Counted from the first letter of the stretch, positions 1 through 10,864 are shown. The stretch: DNA of 64,000 nucleotides from Sphaerolaimus hirsutus (GCA_964036195.1 OZ038457.1:10753147-10817146), one strand, 5' to 3'. Program-made: numbers and translations. Notes: generated from the sequence alone by a model not told the origin.

Positions 1-669
1 TGCGTCACCGCACTTCCCCCTATTGTTGGGGAGTAAGGGGGTCTTACAACTTTATATATACAAAGTTTCAGCCTTATAGCACCCCCATGGACGGAGATAT
101 TACATCCGAAGTGAAATAAAAAAATGGGTGGTGTACTTGTCCGGGAAGGTGTTTACATGCCGACACTCATCTAGACCCGGCACTCATCTATCCACCCCTG
201 TGTAAAAGTACTGATGCCAGGTTATCTGGAGGCGGAGGGTCTCAATATAAGTAATTGCGATACGAGTGCGCCACAGCAATTATGTGACTTTTGTACTGCC
301 AGTGCAGTAATCAGACAATTGCTGCGAAGTGCACATGTTGCATGTATGTATTTGCGCCCCCAAATCACTTGGCGTCAGCACTGTTACTGGCATCTGGCTT
401 CAAGGATACCTTCACCGCTACTTGAGTGCATGCGCAGTTAAATAGTGGCACCCCAGAAATCTGCTGGCGCAATCGGTGTCGGGGGCGGCGTCATGCCAGC
501 CCACTCTCGTTAATCCGCCCGCTCGGCATGTACGGTACATGTATAGCGGGTATACATGATTGACGGGTAGAGTAACATGACAGCCGCGTCTACATGATGA
601 GCAGGTTTAGATGACTAGCAGGCCTACGTCTAAACAATAACCTGAGGAATCCATTTGACGCTTTCACAG
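1..669. other. Upstream intron of the VRK gene, no exon seen
   Basis: The kinase exon at 670 begins in phase 0 after a splice acceptor, so this stretch is intron (or holds an exon I could not recognise). It contains short direct and inverted words such as CACTCATCTA and TACATGATGA. I see no convincing coding segment or named repeat. Confidence 0.5.
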
Positions 670-859
670 ATTGCGGAGCAGTGCCTGCGATCGCTGCAGT
701 ACATGCACGAGCACAGTTTCTCCCATGCCGACGTGAAAGGCGAGAACCTGTTAGCGCAGAAAACGTTCAAGCGACCGGAGGATGCCTGTTGGATGCTGAC
801 CGATTTTGGCCTGTGCAAACGGTTAAACCAGCCCTGCTACAAAGAGGATAAGCGCAGGG
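670..859 (+). CDS. VRK exon a: catalytic loop and DFG
   Basis: The exon follows acceptor TTTCACAG and ends at donor G|GTTTGC in phase 1. It encodes IAEQCLRSL through YKEDKRR, with HADVK and the DFG motif. It matches the VRK segment that runs up to the conserved YKED. Confidence 0.88.
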
Positions 860-3800
860 GTTTGCGACGCTTTTTGGTTTATTTTTGGTCAAACCTGGCG
901 CCAGTCCCGCAAGTGGACAAATACTTTACTCTTGACTCTTGACTTTACTCTTGACTTTGTTATTGACTTTTTACGTTACTCTTGATTAGGGTTGGAAAAA
1001 AACGTTTTTTAAAAAAACAACGTTTTTTAAAAATAAAAAACGTTTTTTTAAGAGCTCCCAGATATGACCTTGTGTCAACATATATAGGTATATCAGACAG
1101 TGGCAATACTCTGTTATGTTATATATGACCATATAATGTCTGTGGAGCCATGGGATAGCATTATAAGTGGTGATTTGTGTCAAAAATATCCATTTTTCGT
1201 CGACATATCGTTTGTATATCGCCTTATAGTCGAATGCTCGTGACTTCAGGTAAAGTTTGGCACGGAAAAGTGATCAAACAAGGTTATAAAACGAGGTTGT
1301 TACTTTGGGAGTGAAGTTACACACTGTGGAGGTACATGGAAGCACATTACCTCAATATTATATACTACAGCAACATATGACGGCTTATTAACCCATGGTA
1401 GCACATAGAAATGGATACTTTGATACTAAAAATGCCACAAAACCAATTAAAACAACCACCAATGTCAATTTGTGTGTGAAATTGCGCGCTGTGCGCAAAA
1501 ATTTTGCAAAATACCTAGTGCTTAGTACTAAAAATTTCGGTCGATGTTTTTTTTATAATAAAAAAAACATTTCGGAAGTCATGTTGTTGTTTTTTTAAAC
1601 GTTTAAAAAAATATCGGCCAACCCTACTCTTGATATTGTTACATGCGAAACCAGCACCAGGGTGCAGTCCCAAACTGTCAGTGGCGTATTCAAATATTAT
1701 ATTTGTGTGTCCAAATATTTTGTTTTTGTATCCAAATCTGATGTTCAACATTAGATTTGGATGCACAAAGCTAAGATTTGGATATACCATTAACACTTCG
1801 GGACTGCCCCCTGGTTTTGGTTTTGCAAGTGGCAAAGTCAAGAGTAAAGTGAAAAGTCGAGAGTAAAGTCAAGATTCAAGAGTGAAGTAGGTACTTGTCC
1901 ACTTGCGAGACTGGCTCCAATAATTGGAACTTTTCAGTGTGGAAATACCCATTCACTTGACACAATACTGAGTGGCGCTTGACGCCATCGCAATTATCTG
2001 TTTGCTTTATCAGCGCACGAGGGCACGCTGCAGTTTGCGAGCATCGACGCGCACAAAGGCGCCGGTCCGTCGTTCCGCGGCGACGTACAGTCGCTACTGT
2101 TCAATCTGCTCTACTGGTTGAAAGGTTCGATTGTGCATTTTGAGTCTTCTGTTCAGACCAAGGACGTATCCAGGGGGGCGGGGGGGCTGCAGCCCCCCCC
2201 CCCCGTTCCCGGGGTGAGACCAAAAAATATCGGGAAATGCAACTTTTCCTATATCTTTTTCACGCTGTTTTCAAAAAAATTTGTTCAAATTGTACAAAAC
2301 AACTTGATCATAAGGTTAAGGAAGGGGAGTTATTCAAGGGGGGATTATTTTTTCCTCACTCGCCCAACAGGGTGGGGGGTTGTTCGAGTGGGGGGGAATT
2401 ATTCAAGCGAATACAGTATAATTTCCGATGCACACAGGTACGCTACCGTGGTGGGACGAAACTAATGGAGACAAGGTGCTGGCAGCCAAGGAAGCGCTAC
2501 TCGATTCGCCAATTAGTTATTTAAAAAAGTTGCTTGCCGACGCGCAGCTAACCAAGTGTTTGAGCAGGGCATTCGAAATTTCCGACAAAGCGAAGTTCGA
2601 TGAAACGCCCGACTACAACGCTATTTTGAAGGTTTGTCGTGTTGAAGTTGTTGCCCTATCAGTATCACGGTTCACTCAGTTTTTTATGGGGGTTTACGGT
2701 GGCCTTCACCATAGTTGTTAAAGTATTTACGTTTACTCGATGAATACGTATACTCGAGTACTGCGTAGGTACGTTTACATCCCCCCCCCCCGCCCCGAAA
2801 AAATACCGGTACTCACTTACTCGCGTAATTTTTGAAAGTACGCGAGTACAGAAAACGTATCTGTTTAAAAAAATTTGTGATGACATGAAACAATTCACCG
2901 TGTTCACATTTTACATTCCAACCTTTCACATTTCCGTGTGAACGCCGTAATAACCCCCGCGCATCGAACACAGGAGCTGCGGTCAATGTCCAAAGTTCAC
3001 AGTTCGCCAGTGAAACAACCCGCCAGTTCTAAAGCTAAATCCGGGCGCGCCGCACCGTCGATCAAGTTGGGAAGCGACAATTCGAGTGGCTCCGAGCCAG
3101 ATAGCAGATATTCTTCTAATGAGGATGTGAGCCATGTGTCTGACAGTTTGGACGAGCCGCAAAAACAACGCAGGGGTCGACGCACTCCGGCAAGGTTGGT
3201 GGATGGGTATGGGTCTTGTTGGTGTCATCTGTATGTGAAGATTGAAGTGTTCAACCAGTTTCACTCTGGGGGGGGTTTTGTAACTGACCTAAGTTATTTA
3301 TGTCTGACATTGGAAGCGTGCCAATGATAATAATTTTTCTGTTTCTGAATTTTGTAATATTTTGTGTAAACATTTATGTGTCCATACTAATTAAATAGCT
3401 GCAGCTGGGCCTAGGAGCCAGTTCGAGACCTATAAAGTCAAGTGTCAAATGTCGAATGTCAAATATGTCATACAAATTTGTCTGTTGTCATTGCGAAGTA
3501 GCATACAAATTTCTCAATTGCCATGCAAAGTGTCAAGATTTCATTATAAAAACTTTTCTATTTTGTTCTGATTGAAAATATGACATTTAATTTTTTACAG
3601 GGCCCGGGACTGTCCCCACGGGGCATTCCGAGGCCCGAAATATGGGAATCTGTATTTAAGGTGCGATGCCAGGCATTCCCAAGCAGCAATATATCACCTG
3701 GCAGCGCATGAAACTCGCTTGTTTTCAATTTTATCGCATGACTTGGCATTTGACAGATTGATCCATTGATAATAACACTGCGTTCCAAAAAACTGTGAAC

Positions 3801-4296
3801 AGAAAACACTTTACCCGCAGCGGAGGGCGCAGTACGGCCGTTTCGCCGCTGCAGCAGCATAATGGCCCTGTTCCAGGTGGGTACTTTCTAGGCACTTCGT
3901 TTTTATTCTCTCACCGTGCTCTGTACCGGTGCCGAACTTCGCAGGGCTGACCGAGTGGGGCGCTCAGAGATGGTTGGCGTCGCGCAAACTCGTCAAATCG
4001 GCCCGAAAGTCGATCGCATCAAAAAGACCGTCGCCAAAGGTAAATAGTAAATATGGCAATTAGGTATACTCCTCATTTTGATGCCGTCGCTAAAAAAAGC
4101 TCCTGGCGCGTAGAAATCGGCGGGCTCTACACCAAAATCTGGCGGCGTCGCCAAAAAGAGTGGCGTGCGTAAATCGCCAGCAAAAACGGCGGCCGGTGGG
4201 AAGCGGCGCCGGGTGCGGCGGCTGAATGTGCCCAAAGAGACGGTCGCCTGCCAGACGACCCCCTCCCTGCGCAGCCACGCCAAGGCTATTGGGTGA
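670..4296 (+). CDS. Vaccinia-related kinase (VRK1/NHK-1-like), C-terminal seven exons
   Basis: This is the 3' part of a VRK-family serine/threonine kinase gene. Joined exons are 670-859, 2014-2124, 2438-2631, 2974-3194, 3821-3876, 3945-4039 and 4114-4296: 1,050 nt, or 349 aa plus TGA, with every splice phase consistent. Visible motifs are the catalytic loop HADVKGENLL (Asp codon at 730), DFG metal-binding motif (Asp at 802), the VRK-typical GTLQFASIDAH with SFRGD in the activation region, and GTLPWWDE. VRKs usually have HGDIK and DYG, so these two motifs are variant, but the key Lys, Asp and Asn remain. After the kinase core comes a roughly 190-residue tail rich in Ser, Lys and Arg, with KRRRVRR as a likely nuclear signal. 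Family knowledge: VRK1/NHK-1 phosphorylates histone H2A and BAF in the nucleus. N-terminal exons lie outside the window. VRK1 versus VRK2/3 cannot be settled from sequence alone. Confidence 0.88.
895..1919. repeat. Foldback (word-hairpin) element in VRK intron, interrupted by a MITE
   Basis: The left end CTGGCGCCAGTCCCGCAAGT and the right end ACTTGCGAGACTGGCTCCA are inverted copies. The arms are made of repeated words (CTCTTGACTTTA on the left, TAAAGTCAAGAG on the right). The 640-bp MITE at 987-1626 and a second small hairpin near 1650-1820 sit inside. The ends match other foldbacks at 52,983 and 56,407. Confidence 0.7.
987..1626 (+). mobile_element. hAT-like MITE, family A (TAGGGTTGG ends), copy 1
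   Basis: The terminal inverted repeat is TAGGGTTGG...CCAACCCTA. It is flanked by the 8-bp duplication CTCTTGAT (979-986 and 1627-1634). The ends carry inverted A-tract/CGTTTTTT modules, and the interior contains CCCAGATATGACC and GCGCGCTGTGCGCAAAA. There is no transposase. Because the host sequence is itself rich in CTCTTGA words, the duplication alone would be weak here; copies at 34,973 and 54,369 support it independently. Confidence 0.82.
2014..2124 (+). CDS. VRK exon b: activation segment, substrate-side helix
   Basis: The acceptor is TTTATCAG and the donor AAAG|GTTCGA. It encodes AHEGTLQFASIDAHKGAG and SFRGDVQSLLFNLLYWLK. The GT(L/I)xFxSIDAH block with RGD is diagnostic of VRKs. It enters and leaves in phase 1. 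Confidence 0.9.
2159..2425. mobile_element. Degraded fragments of two MITE families
   Basis: Bases 2159-2220 resemble one end of family D (CAAGGACGTATCC followed by C/G homopolymers). Bases 2320-2425 resemble family G (TTATTCAAGGGGGGATT... ending GCGAATACAGTA). No clean flanking duplication remains. Both lie in the VRK intron before exon c. Confidence 0.5.
2438..2631 (+). CDS. VRK exon c: kinase C-lobe
   Basis: The exon follows CACACAG and ends at AAG|GTTTGT in phase 0. It encodes GTLPWWDETNGDKVL and continues to the end of the kinase fold (TPDYNAILK). Its start is confirmed by the split Gly codon shared with the previous exon. Confidence 0.9.
2710..2892 (+). mobile_element. Truncated family B MITE
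   Basis: The left end CATAGTTGTTAAAGTA is intact, followed by the family's TACTCGAGTAC words. The right end is missing. It lies in the VRK intron between exons c and d. Confidence 0.65.
2974..3194 (+). CDS. VRK exon d: Ser/Lys-rich linker
   Basis: The acceptor is GAACACAG and the donor GCAAG|GTTGGT (phase 2). It encodes ELRSMSKVHSSPVKQ, then a low-complexity acidic/serine stretch and KQRRGRRTPA. Sequence conservation is expected to be low here, so the call rests on frame and splice-phase continuity. Confidence 0.78.
3412..3625. repeat. Diverged word-hairpin foldback
   Basis: It begins GGAGCCAGTTCGAGACC and ends ACAGGGCCCGGGACTGTCC. Inside are AAAGTGTCAA-type words on both strands. It is related to the hairpins at 32.1, 39.5 and 41.4 kb but is less symmetrical. 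Confidence 0.5.
3821..3876 (+). CDS. VRK exon e: short tail exon
   Basis: This 56-nt exon lies between TTACCCGCAG and TTCCAG|GTGGGT. It encodes GGRSTAVSPLQQHNGPVP. It is needed to reconcile phase 2 from the previous exon with phase 1 at the next one, and it does so exactly. Confidence 0.7.
3945..4039 (+). CDS. VRK exon f: basic tail exon
   Basis: The acceptor is CTTCGCAG and the donor CCAAAG|GTAAAT (phase 0). It encodes LTEWGAQRWLASRKLVK and a basic stretch ending KRPSPK. Confidence 0.75.
4114..4296 (+). CDS. VRK last exon: basic C-terminus and stop
   Basis: The exon follows acceptor GGCGCGTAG and ends in TGA at 4294-4296. It gives 60 residues with KRRRVRRLNVPKETVACQTT near the end. Repeated SPK/KKSG-like words suggest a chromatin-binding or nuclear-localising tail. 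Confidence 0.78.
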   Translation, partial: KSAGSTPKSGGVAKKSGVRKSPAKTAAGGKRRRVRRLNVPKETVACQTTPSLRSHAKAIG

Positions 4297-4880
4297 ACTA
4301 GTGCTGTACTGCAGTTGGATAACTGCCAATTGTTTGCACCCTGTAGTTTTTTTTCGGGTAACTGGTAAAATTGATAAATAATGATGGTTGTTTGATTTGC
4401 CACTACCTAATTGGTCGGCCGATTTCCATGTATTTTTATGGCACATCAGTATTGATATTTTGCGTGTGAATCTGTAGTTTTAGGTAGAATGCAAATTTTT
4501 GTAATTTTATTTCTCTACGGGCATTCACTTTTATCGGATTGCCGTTTCTATTGCGATTGAGTAAAAAATGTTTTGCGGTTGGTGGGGATCTCTACTTGAC
4601 GTGGTATTTTCATGTTTGCTTTTATTCATTCTGTTCTATTCCTTCTGTATTGATTGAGTTGCTTCGTTTGAACAATGATGGTCTTTTCAAATTAGACTTC
4701 CGTTTCAAACAGAAACATTTGCATACATGAATATGGATGATCATTACCGTTGTTTGCACACGCATGAGAAGCTGCGCCTTCTAGCGTCTCGGGAATTCGA
4801 CTTTGTTCTTCATTTGGTCCATGTATCCATGTAGCACGTATCGTATACCTAAGAATTTATTCACAGTGATTAGTTAGTCG
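4297..4880. other. VRK 3' flank
   Basis: This is AT-rich sequence after the VRK stop, presumably 3'UTR followed by intergenic DNA. I see no canonical AATAAA close to the stop; an ATAAATAAT at about 4375 is the nearest approach. Confidence 0.4.
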
Positions 4881-6700
4881 TCGGTGCCGAGCCGCCTCAA
4901 CGTGGCCGCACGCGTGAACGCGCCGCTAGTTGCATGAAACCGCCGCCGCGCCGCAGCTGTTCGACGCGCTGCAGTGTAATCAACGTCGCGCCGGCCGAAG
5001 CGGCCGCGGTGGTCCGCTAGCCGCCGACGAGCCGCTTCGTTTCACACAATCGAATGTGGCTATACCTTTCGAATGTTGCCGGCTAGCTCCGCGCTTCTCG
5101 CCCGCCCCGCCGCGGTTCTCTGCCTGTGTGCTGTGCGGGCTTACTCTCGGCCCATCCAAAATTGTGCGGTGCGTCTAAAACCACCCGCCTCGTTGTTCGC
5201 GCTTGTGTACACGCGCCGTTTGATCGAGTCTGCTTTCCGCGAGAACTCGTTTGAAACATCTAGCCGCGCCGCTGAGCGCTGGTGCGGCCGCCAAAGCCGC
5301 TGCGTTTGCAGTTCTGATAAGCACCGAGCGCAGATAACAAGCGCGGTTGTTTGCGTCACGGCGGCGCACCGTGGGATTGGGGGCTGTGGCGTGTCCAGAG
5401 TCCGGCTCATCCGTCCCTTGGGCGCCCTAGTGTCGCCTCGCTGGCGCCCGTTTAGTGTGACGACCAAGTGAGATGGCTGCCGGCGGCGCTCTCAAAGTCC
5501 GCCGGCTGGCGGGCACTTGGACTCTGCGTACATGCGCGAGTGCATGTGCACCGGCGTCCGGTCGCCTGGCTGAGCGGCGTGCGACCGTGCACTGTGCCCC
5601 GCCGTCGAGCGGGTGGGCGTGCGGCCGATCGATACGGCTTGTGCAGCTGCCGCCCCGCCGGTCCCCTCGCAGCGTGCGCGATAGAGGGCATCCTCGCTGG
5701 CCGCGCCGCCGCCGCTGCCGCCGACACACTCAGCGCTGCTCCACTCCGACTGCAAATGGCCAGCCACGTCTAGTTAGCTGGCGTCCGGCCGCGGCGCACC
5801 GCTCGCTCGGAGACTGCGCCGCGCTGGTGGCCGTTGTGCTCTCGCGCCGCCGCGACGCCGCTGCACAAGAAAGGTGCTCGGCTGGTCGACTTCGTGCCGC
5901 CACCGATAGCCGCTTTAGGTTTACCTGCGCTGCGCCTTGTATACCTTGTCCGTGGCGGTGGTTGCTCGCGTTGTTGAAATAGTTACGGCGTAGTGATTTT
6001 GTGATATTTGTGTTTCCCATGTGCCGTGGCCCATGCGACGCGATGTGTTACCGGCGAGTGAAGCGCGCGGCGACGCAACGCAAATATGACCGACGTGTTG
6101 TTCCAGTTGGGCAACGGCACGCATAAATTATTGGTGTTTGCCCGGCACGCTTCAGTTGCGTCTGCCCAACCCATAGCGCCTCGTGCGGTTGCGCGGCAAG
6201 CGCCGCGGGCAGGTGATGCGGACTGTGGCGCGGCGCAGCCCTTTTCTGGCCTTGCGGCCGAGCGACGGCGGGTCGGCGTCGCGGTTGGCGCATGCAGCTC
6301 GAACGCGCGCGCTCAGCCGTTGCATGCAATTGCAGGCAGTGGGAACTCGGAACTGGCCATGCGGCTGCTGCACCTAGCGCCGCGGCCGGCTGCCCAAGTC
6401 CGGTCGCGCCGCTGACGGCGACCAGCTCATGTTGCATGCATGCTAGGCGGCCGGGCGGCGGCAGTCGGCACCAAGTCAGCCTATCCTTCCCCGTCGCTTA
6501 TACAGATACCGTAGCGCCCTCACCTGCCCATGCATGCATCCTGTTGCCCATGCAAAACTGTTCAAGTTGAACTCAACTTCGACTCGAGGCCACTTTAGCG
6601 ATCGTTTCCTTCGCCGCCCTGCCGCCACGCCCGGCGCGTCACGGCTGGCTGCTGTGCGCCTGTGCGGTGGCGCCAAAGCCGCGGCGCGCCAAACTTTCTC
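4880..6700. promoter_or_regulatory. Large CpG island
   Basis: About 1.8 kb is very rich in C, G and CpG, in sharp contrast to the AT-rich flanks. Many long open frames appear on both strands, which is expected by chance at this composition. I recognise no protein, clear start or splice structure. It may be the promoter or first exon of an unrecognised gene. Confidence 0.45.
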
Positions 6701-7180
6701 TTTTGTCATCTTACTTTCACATACTGCATTTTCTTTATTGAGTAGAACTTCACTTGAATATTGTCTACTTATTTACGTGGAACTTATTTATCTCAAGATC
6801 CGAGATTGTCTGTGCACCTTCAGTCAGTCTGATCCGGTAAATTGGGTGTCTTTTTGCTCTGGTTAATCGAAGGGTTTAATATTCCTCGGAGGCATTTATT
6901 TTCTGTTTTTGCGCGAATTTTAAGCCAAAGTCGATTTCCGGCCCTCGGCTGTAGTTCACCGCATTTTTCTGCAAAACGCGTGATTTTTTCGTGGTCCCTA
7001 AATATTTATTACCTACTCTAGATTACTTTAAGTATTTTACGCGGTGGTAAGATTTTGCCCTGAATTGAGTATTTATACTATCCATCCGCGTTCACAGCGC
7101 TAAATACATGGTGTAAATGTTGTTAAAACCACAATTATTTAGATTCTATATAATCATATAAATATGTATGAACAGCCCAC
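6701..7180. other. AT-rich intergenic stretch
   Basis: Nothing recognisable is present. The CpG island ends abruptly near 6700. Confidence 0.4.
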
Positions 7181-7688
7181 CAGGTCTTCTAGATTTCGAC
7201 CCTCCGGGGAGTTGGATAGATAGCAAATCGCTCCTCCGGAGGGATAGATAACTGAAAAAATTTCTGGGTGGGGGGTTGGGGGTGGGTTCGCGCGGGTTCA
7301 ATATATAGGCATAGGAGGAAGAAAAGGGAGAAAAATCGCTAAAAGTATATGAAAAATGGTATATAAGCACATATACTACTAAAAATAGCTGAAAATAGGT
7401 AAATAGGAACAACAACTAGTATTTTGGAGGTGAAAATCTATTTAAAAAAGTATGAAAAATAGCGATTTTGAGCGAAAATTAGGGTCGTGTTTCTCAAAAA
7501 TCGCTCCAGATAAGTAGATAGCTGGCCGATTTGGGGGGTGTAAGGGGAGAGTAGCCCAAAATTTTGCCTCCGGGATAGATAGATATGTAGCTGAGCGGCC
7601 TCCGGGATAGATAGATAGCTGGGCGGTTTGGGGGGGGGGTAACCCCACACAACCCCCCCCCCAACCCCCCCCCCCTTTCGTACCCCTG
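7181..7688 (+). mobile_element. hAT-like MITE, family I (GATAGATAGATA interior)
   Basis: It starts CAGGTCTTCTAGATTT and ends TACCCCTG. The flanks CAGCCCAC (7173-7180) and CAGCCAAC (7689-7696) match at 7 of 8 positions. The interior has GGGATAGATAGATA words and long G runs shared with copies near 34.1, 44.4, 55.8, 57.8 and 61.5 kb. There is no coding capacity. Confidence 0.65.
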
Positions 7689-8222
7689 CAGCCAACACAC
7701 ATGTCTAGTTCAAAACCGTTTTGGCGACATCAGACTCGAAATTGCGGCCGGTCATGTCGCACCGCACGCAGAACTTTGACGCAGCAGCAACTATGTCCAA
7801 CGACTAGTGATATTGAAGGCACCGCACCGCACCGGGTTAACACCCATTTCGGCCGCGCCATCTCGGCCGTGAACATTTTGGCCGCGCCGTTCCGGCCGGA
7901 GGACAGTTCGGACGTGGCCGTCTCGGCCGTGGACAGCTCGGCCGCGCGCCATCTTGACCGCGGGGACATCTCGGCCGCACAGGTATTTACACATGCGGCA
8001 ACGTAATCCTTACTCACGGCTACATAAACGAACAGAGGCACCAACATAAAATGATGCCGCGCATTGCACTTGAGTTCCGGCAGGCTTAAATAAATATGGC
8101 ATACACATTCAACTTTCAAACTCATTTGATTTCCACCATCTGCATAAAAGGGCGTGCTGCGGATTAGTTACAAGTGCATGCTATGTTTGATTCCAAAAAA
8201 AATCCTGGGTTGCACATGTGAT

Positions 8223-8690
8223 CATAGTTGTTAAAACATATTTACTTTTACTCGATAAATATGTATACTCGAGCACAGAGTAAATATGTTTTCGTTTCTT
8301 CAGAAAAAAAAGTTCTGGTACTCACTTTTACGTATACTGAATTACCTCAAAATACCCCCATGAGGGTTTAGTATTTCACCAGCAAAATTTGAGGGGGCAG
8401 TTAATTTGTGGGGGCAATTTGAGGGGGGCTTATTTGAGGGAGGGGGGTTATTATTTCATCAGAAATTTTCGTGAAATTCATAGTAAAGAATACACTTTTT
8501 CATACACAAAAACGCTAATAAACGGAGAAAGTAGGTTATATTGGGGCTATAGATGTACATCTGTACACAAATAAGTGTTTAAGTGTAGCTGCAATGCAAA
8601 TAAGTAGTGATAAATACTCAAGGGGTGAGAAAAAAATAATACTTTATGTTTACACATACTTTGAAAAAAGTTAGGTACTTTTAACAACTG
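8223..8690 (+). mobile_element. hAT-like MITE, family B, copy with nested family G fragment
   Basis: The ends are CATAGTTGTTAAAA...TTTTAACAACTG. The flanks CATGTGAT (8215-8222) and CATGCGAT (8691-8698) match at 7 of 8. From about 8338 it contains a family G piece (ATTACCTCAAAATACCCCCA with G-rich words), so family G inserted into a pre-existing family B copy. Confidence 0.75.
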
Positions 8691-8970
8691 CATGCGATTT
8701 TGCCCTAGACGTTCATCGATTCACTTCTCATCAATGTGAAATGGCTGAAATTGAAATTTTATCTGCTATGTGAATATTCTATTTGTATAAATTGCATTGT
8801 TGAAAAACGAAAATAAATGCTTGTATTCAGGTAAAAATTAATACGCTTGTATAAGGTCTATTTATGTTGTAAATATTTAGGTAAATAATATGTATGGTAA
8901 TTTTGTAATACGCAAAAGTGAAAAGATGTTTACAAACAAACAATACAACGTTAATTACTCCACACCAGTG

Positions 8971-9131
8971 GCCCCACACATGCTAGTTGACATCGACACC
9001 AAATGTCAACTGGTTCCGTTCCCAATTCAAAGCATGTGTTTGAACGTCAATCGTCGGCTCGTCAGCAAACTTTGAATCGGGATCGGCATCAGTTGACATT
9101 TGGTGTCGATGTCAACTAGCGTGTGGGGGCC
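8971..9131. repeat. Foldback element, family F (CACTAGTTGACA type)
   Basis: It is a near-complete inverted repeat: CCCACACATGCTAGTTGACA...TGTCAACTAGCGTGTGGG, with inner ACACCAAATGTCAACTGG and its complement. It lies in the loop of the 7845-10043 element. Confidence 0.75.
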
Positions 9132-9403
9132 CATTCCGCGCTGCGCCATTTGTTTCTACACAAACAACAACAATGTAACGTATTGAATGGATAGACACCT
9201 TACGTCATTTCGGTAGTTCCCAACTGGGGCGTCTGTTCCTGCCCCATCAATGTTGCTCTACACGTGTAGTGTGATGTGCATTTGAGTCTCGAGTTCATAT
9301 TACCAATGTGCCGCATGTGTAAATACCTGTGCGGTCGAGATGTCCCCGCGGTCAAGATGGCGCGCGGCCGAGCTGTCCACGGCCGAGATTGCCACGTCCG
9401 AAC

Positions 9404-9967
9404 TAGGGTGTCAACAAAAACTTTTTGGCGGAAAACGGAAACGGAAACGGAAAAAATTTTGCACATGCCGGAAAACGGAAACGGAAACGGAAAAAAATTT
9501 GCACTTGCCGGAAAACGGAAAAATGGAAGGCCGGAAAACGGAAACGGAAACGGAAAAATTTGCTGAAATTATGCCGGAAACGGAAAAAATTTGCTGAAAT
9601 TTTGCCGGAAATGGAAAAAAATTTGCAGAAATTTATCCTGAATAAAAAAAATTTGCAGAAATCTCACTAGAAGTAGGAAAAATTCACTTCATTGAGAACC
9701 TGCATGCATTTTTACCAGTTTCGCTGAAACAGAAAACAGAAAACTGAGCTAGAAAGTGGAAAAAAGTTGGAAAAACAGACAATTGAACCGGAAAATGGAA
9801 AAAGGCGGAAAAACTGAAAAAATTTGCCGGAAAACGGAAAATGACCCGGAAAAACGGAAACGGAAACGGAAAAAAAATTTAGCAGCCGGAAAACGGAAAC
9901 GGAAACGGAAAAAATTTCCCTGCGGAAAGCGGAAACGGAAAACGGAAAACGGAAAGTTGACACCCTA
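9404..9967 (+). mobile_element. hAT-like MITE, family C (TAGGGTGTCAA ends), purine-rich
   Basis: The terminal repeats are TAGGGTGTCAAC...GTTGACACCCTA, with an exact 8-bp duplication GTCCGAAC at 9396-9403 and 9968-9975. The interior is almost entirely GGAAAACGGAAACGG words on the + strand. It interrupts the right arm of the long inverted-repeat element, so it is the younger insertion. Confidence 0.88.
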
Positions 9968-10045
9968 GTCCGAACTGTCCTCCGGCCGGAACGGCGCGGC
10001 CGAAATGTCCACGGCCGAGATGGCGCGGCCGAAATGGGTCCCTAC

Positions 10046-10860
10046 CTGGCCGGTGCCGCCCCGGTGTCTCTTATTTTGGCCCTGGTGCTAGCACCCAAAG
10101 GCACCCTCGAAAAATGCACCGCACCCACACGTGGTGCTATTTCCCAGTGCCTTTCGTCACTACCAACGACCAGCCCCGGTAGCGAGCAGCTGGAACTGGT
10201 GACATGCTGAAACTGCAAGCTCCTTTGTGCCGCCCGTTAGCCCGCGGCAATTGGCCGCCCACATGTTTTTAGTTTCTGCTCATCAAAATTGCTTCTCGCG
10301 GTTGTTGAATTCGATTGCCGGCGTTGAAGCACGGGTGTTTTTGCATTCATTGCATTGAAAATAGCTGACCTTGCATCGGTGGGGAATGATCTATGTAGTG
10401 GTATATGAATGAAAAATAAATTACTTATCAATTTCTCAACACATTCCATTTTGTTTAGTAAGTATTAAGACTTTGTTGTGATTTTTATTATTTAATGGAA
10501 ATACATTTCAAAAAACAATATCAGCTCTAGAAATTTCTGTAAATATCAATTTGAAACGATTCCCACATGTTGTTCCGGTTGAAGTCTTAGTAAGCAACAC
10601 AGTTGTTTATTATTTGTTTATGTGTACCTATTTACTTTTACTCAAAATGTATGCATACTAGAGTACAGAGTAAATATCTCCAAGTAAATATTTGAAAAAA
10701 GTATTTGTACTCACCTTTTTGCTTACTTTTTGCGAGTACTTGAGTACAATAGAGTAATTTTTCCTGGTATTTTCCATTATATTTTACCAATTTTTTTTGA
10801 AATGCTAACCATAACTTAACTTTCTTTTCATGTAGCCCTGAAGCAGAGTATGTAGTGTTC
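10046..10860. other. Intergenic, repeat remnants
   Basis: Bases 10,046-10,200 hold GGTGC/GCACC-rich words similar to about 23,330-23,400. Bases 10,605-10,770 hold a decayed family B MITE (TTTACTTTTACTC, AGAGTACAGAGTAAATA). Nothing coding is recognised. Confidence 0.4.
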
Positions 10861-10864
10861 CGCT

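Larger units (their letters stand above)
7845..10043. mobile_element. Long inverted-repeat element with GGCCGAG-word arms
   Basis: Arms at 7845-8000 and 9316-10043 (the latter interrupted by a MITE at 9404-9967) are inverted copies of about 150-160 bp. The outer ends read ACCCATTTCGGCCGCGCC and its complement. The arms consist of repeated GGCCGAGATG/GGCCGAGCTG words, and inner ends share GTATTTACACATGCGGC. The loop holds two other elements. I could not find a clear flanking duplication or a transposase. Confidence 0.65.

Noticed and set aside
4930-6866. Many long open frames on both strands in the CpG island
   Set aside because: All are Ala/Arg/Pro/Gly-rich and overlap in several frames, as expected from high GC. 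No family resemblance or splice logic.
9276-9968. Lys/Arg-rich frame (KRKRKKFCT type) and its antisense Phe/Ser frame
   Set aside because: Translation of the GGAAAACGGAAACGG words of a MITE flanked by a target duplication.
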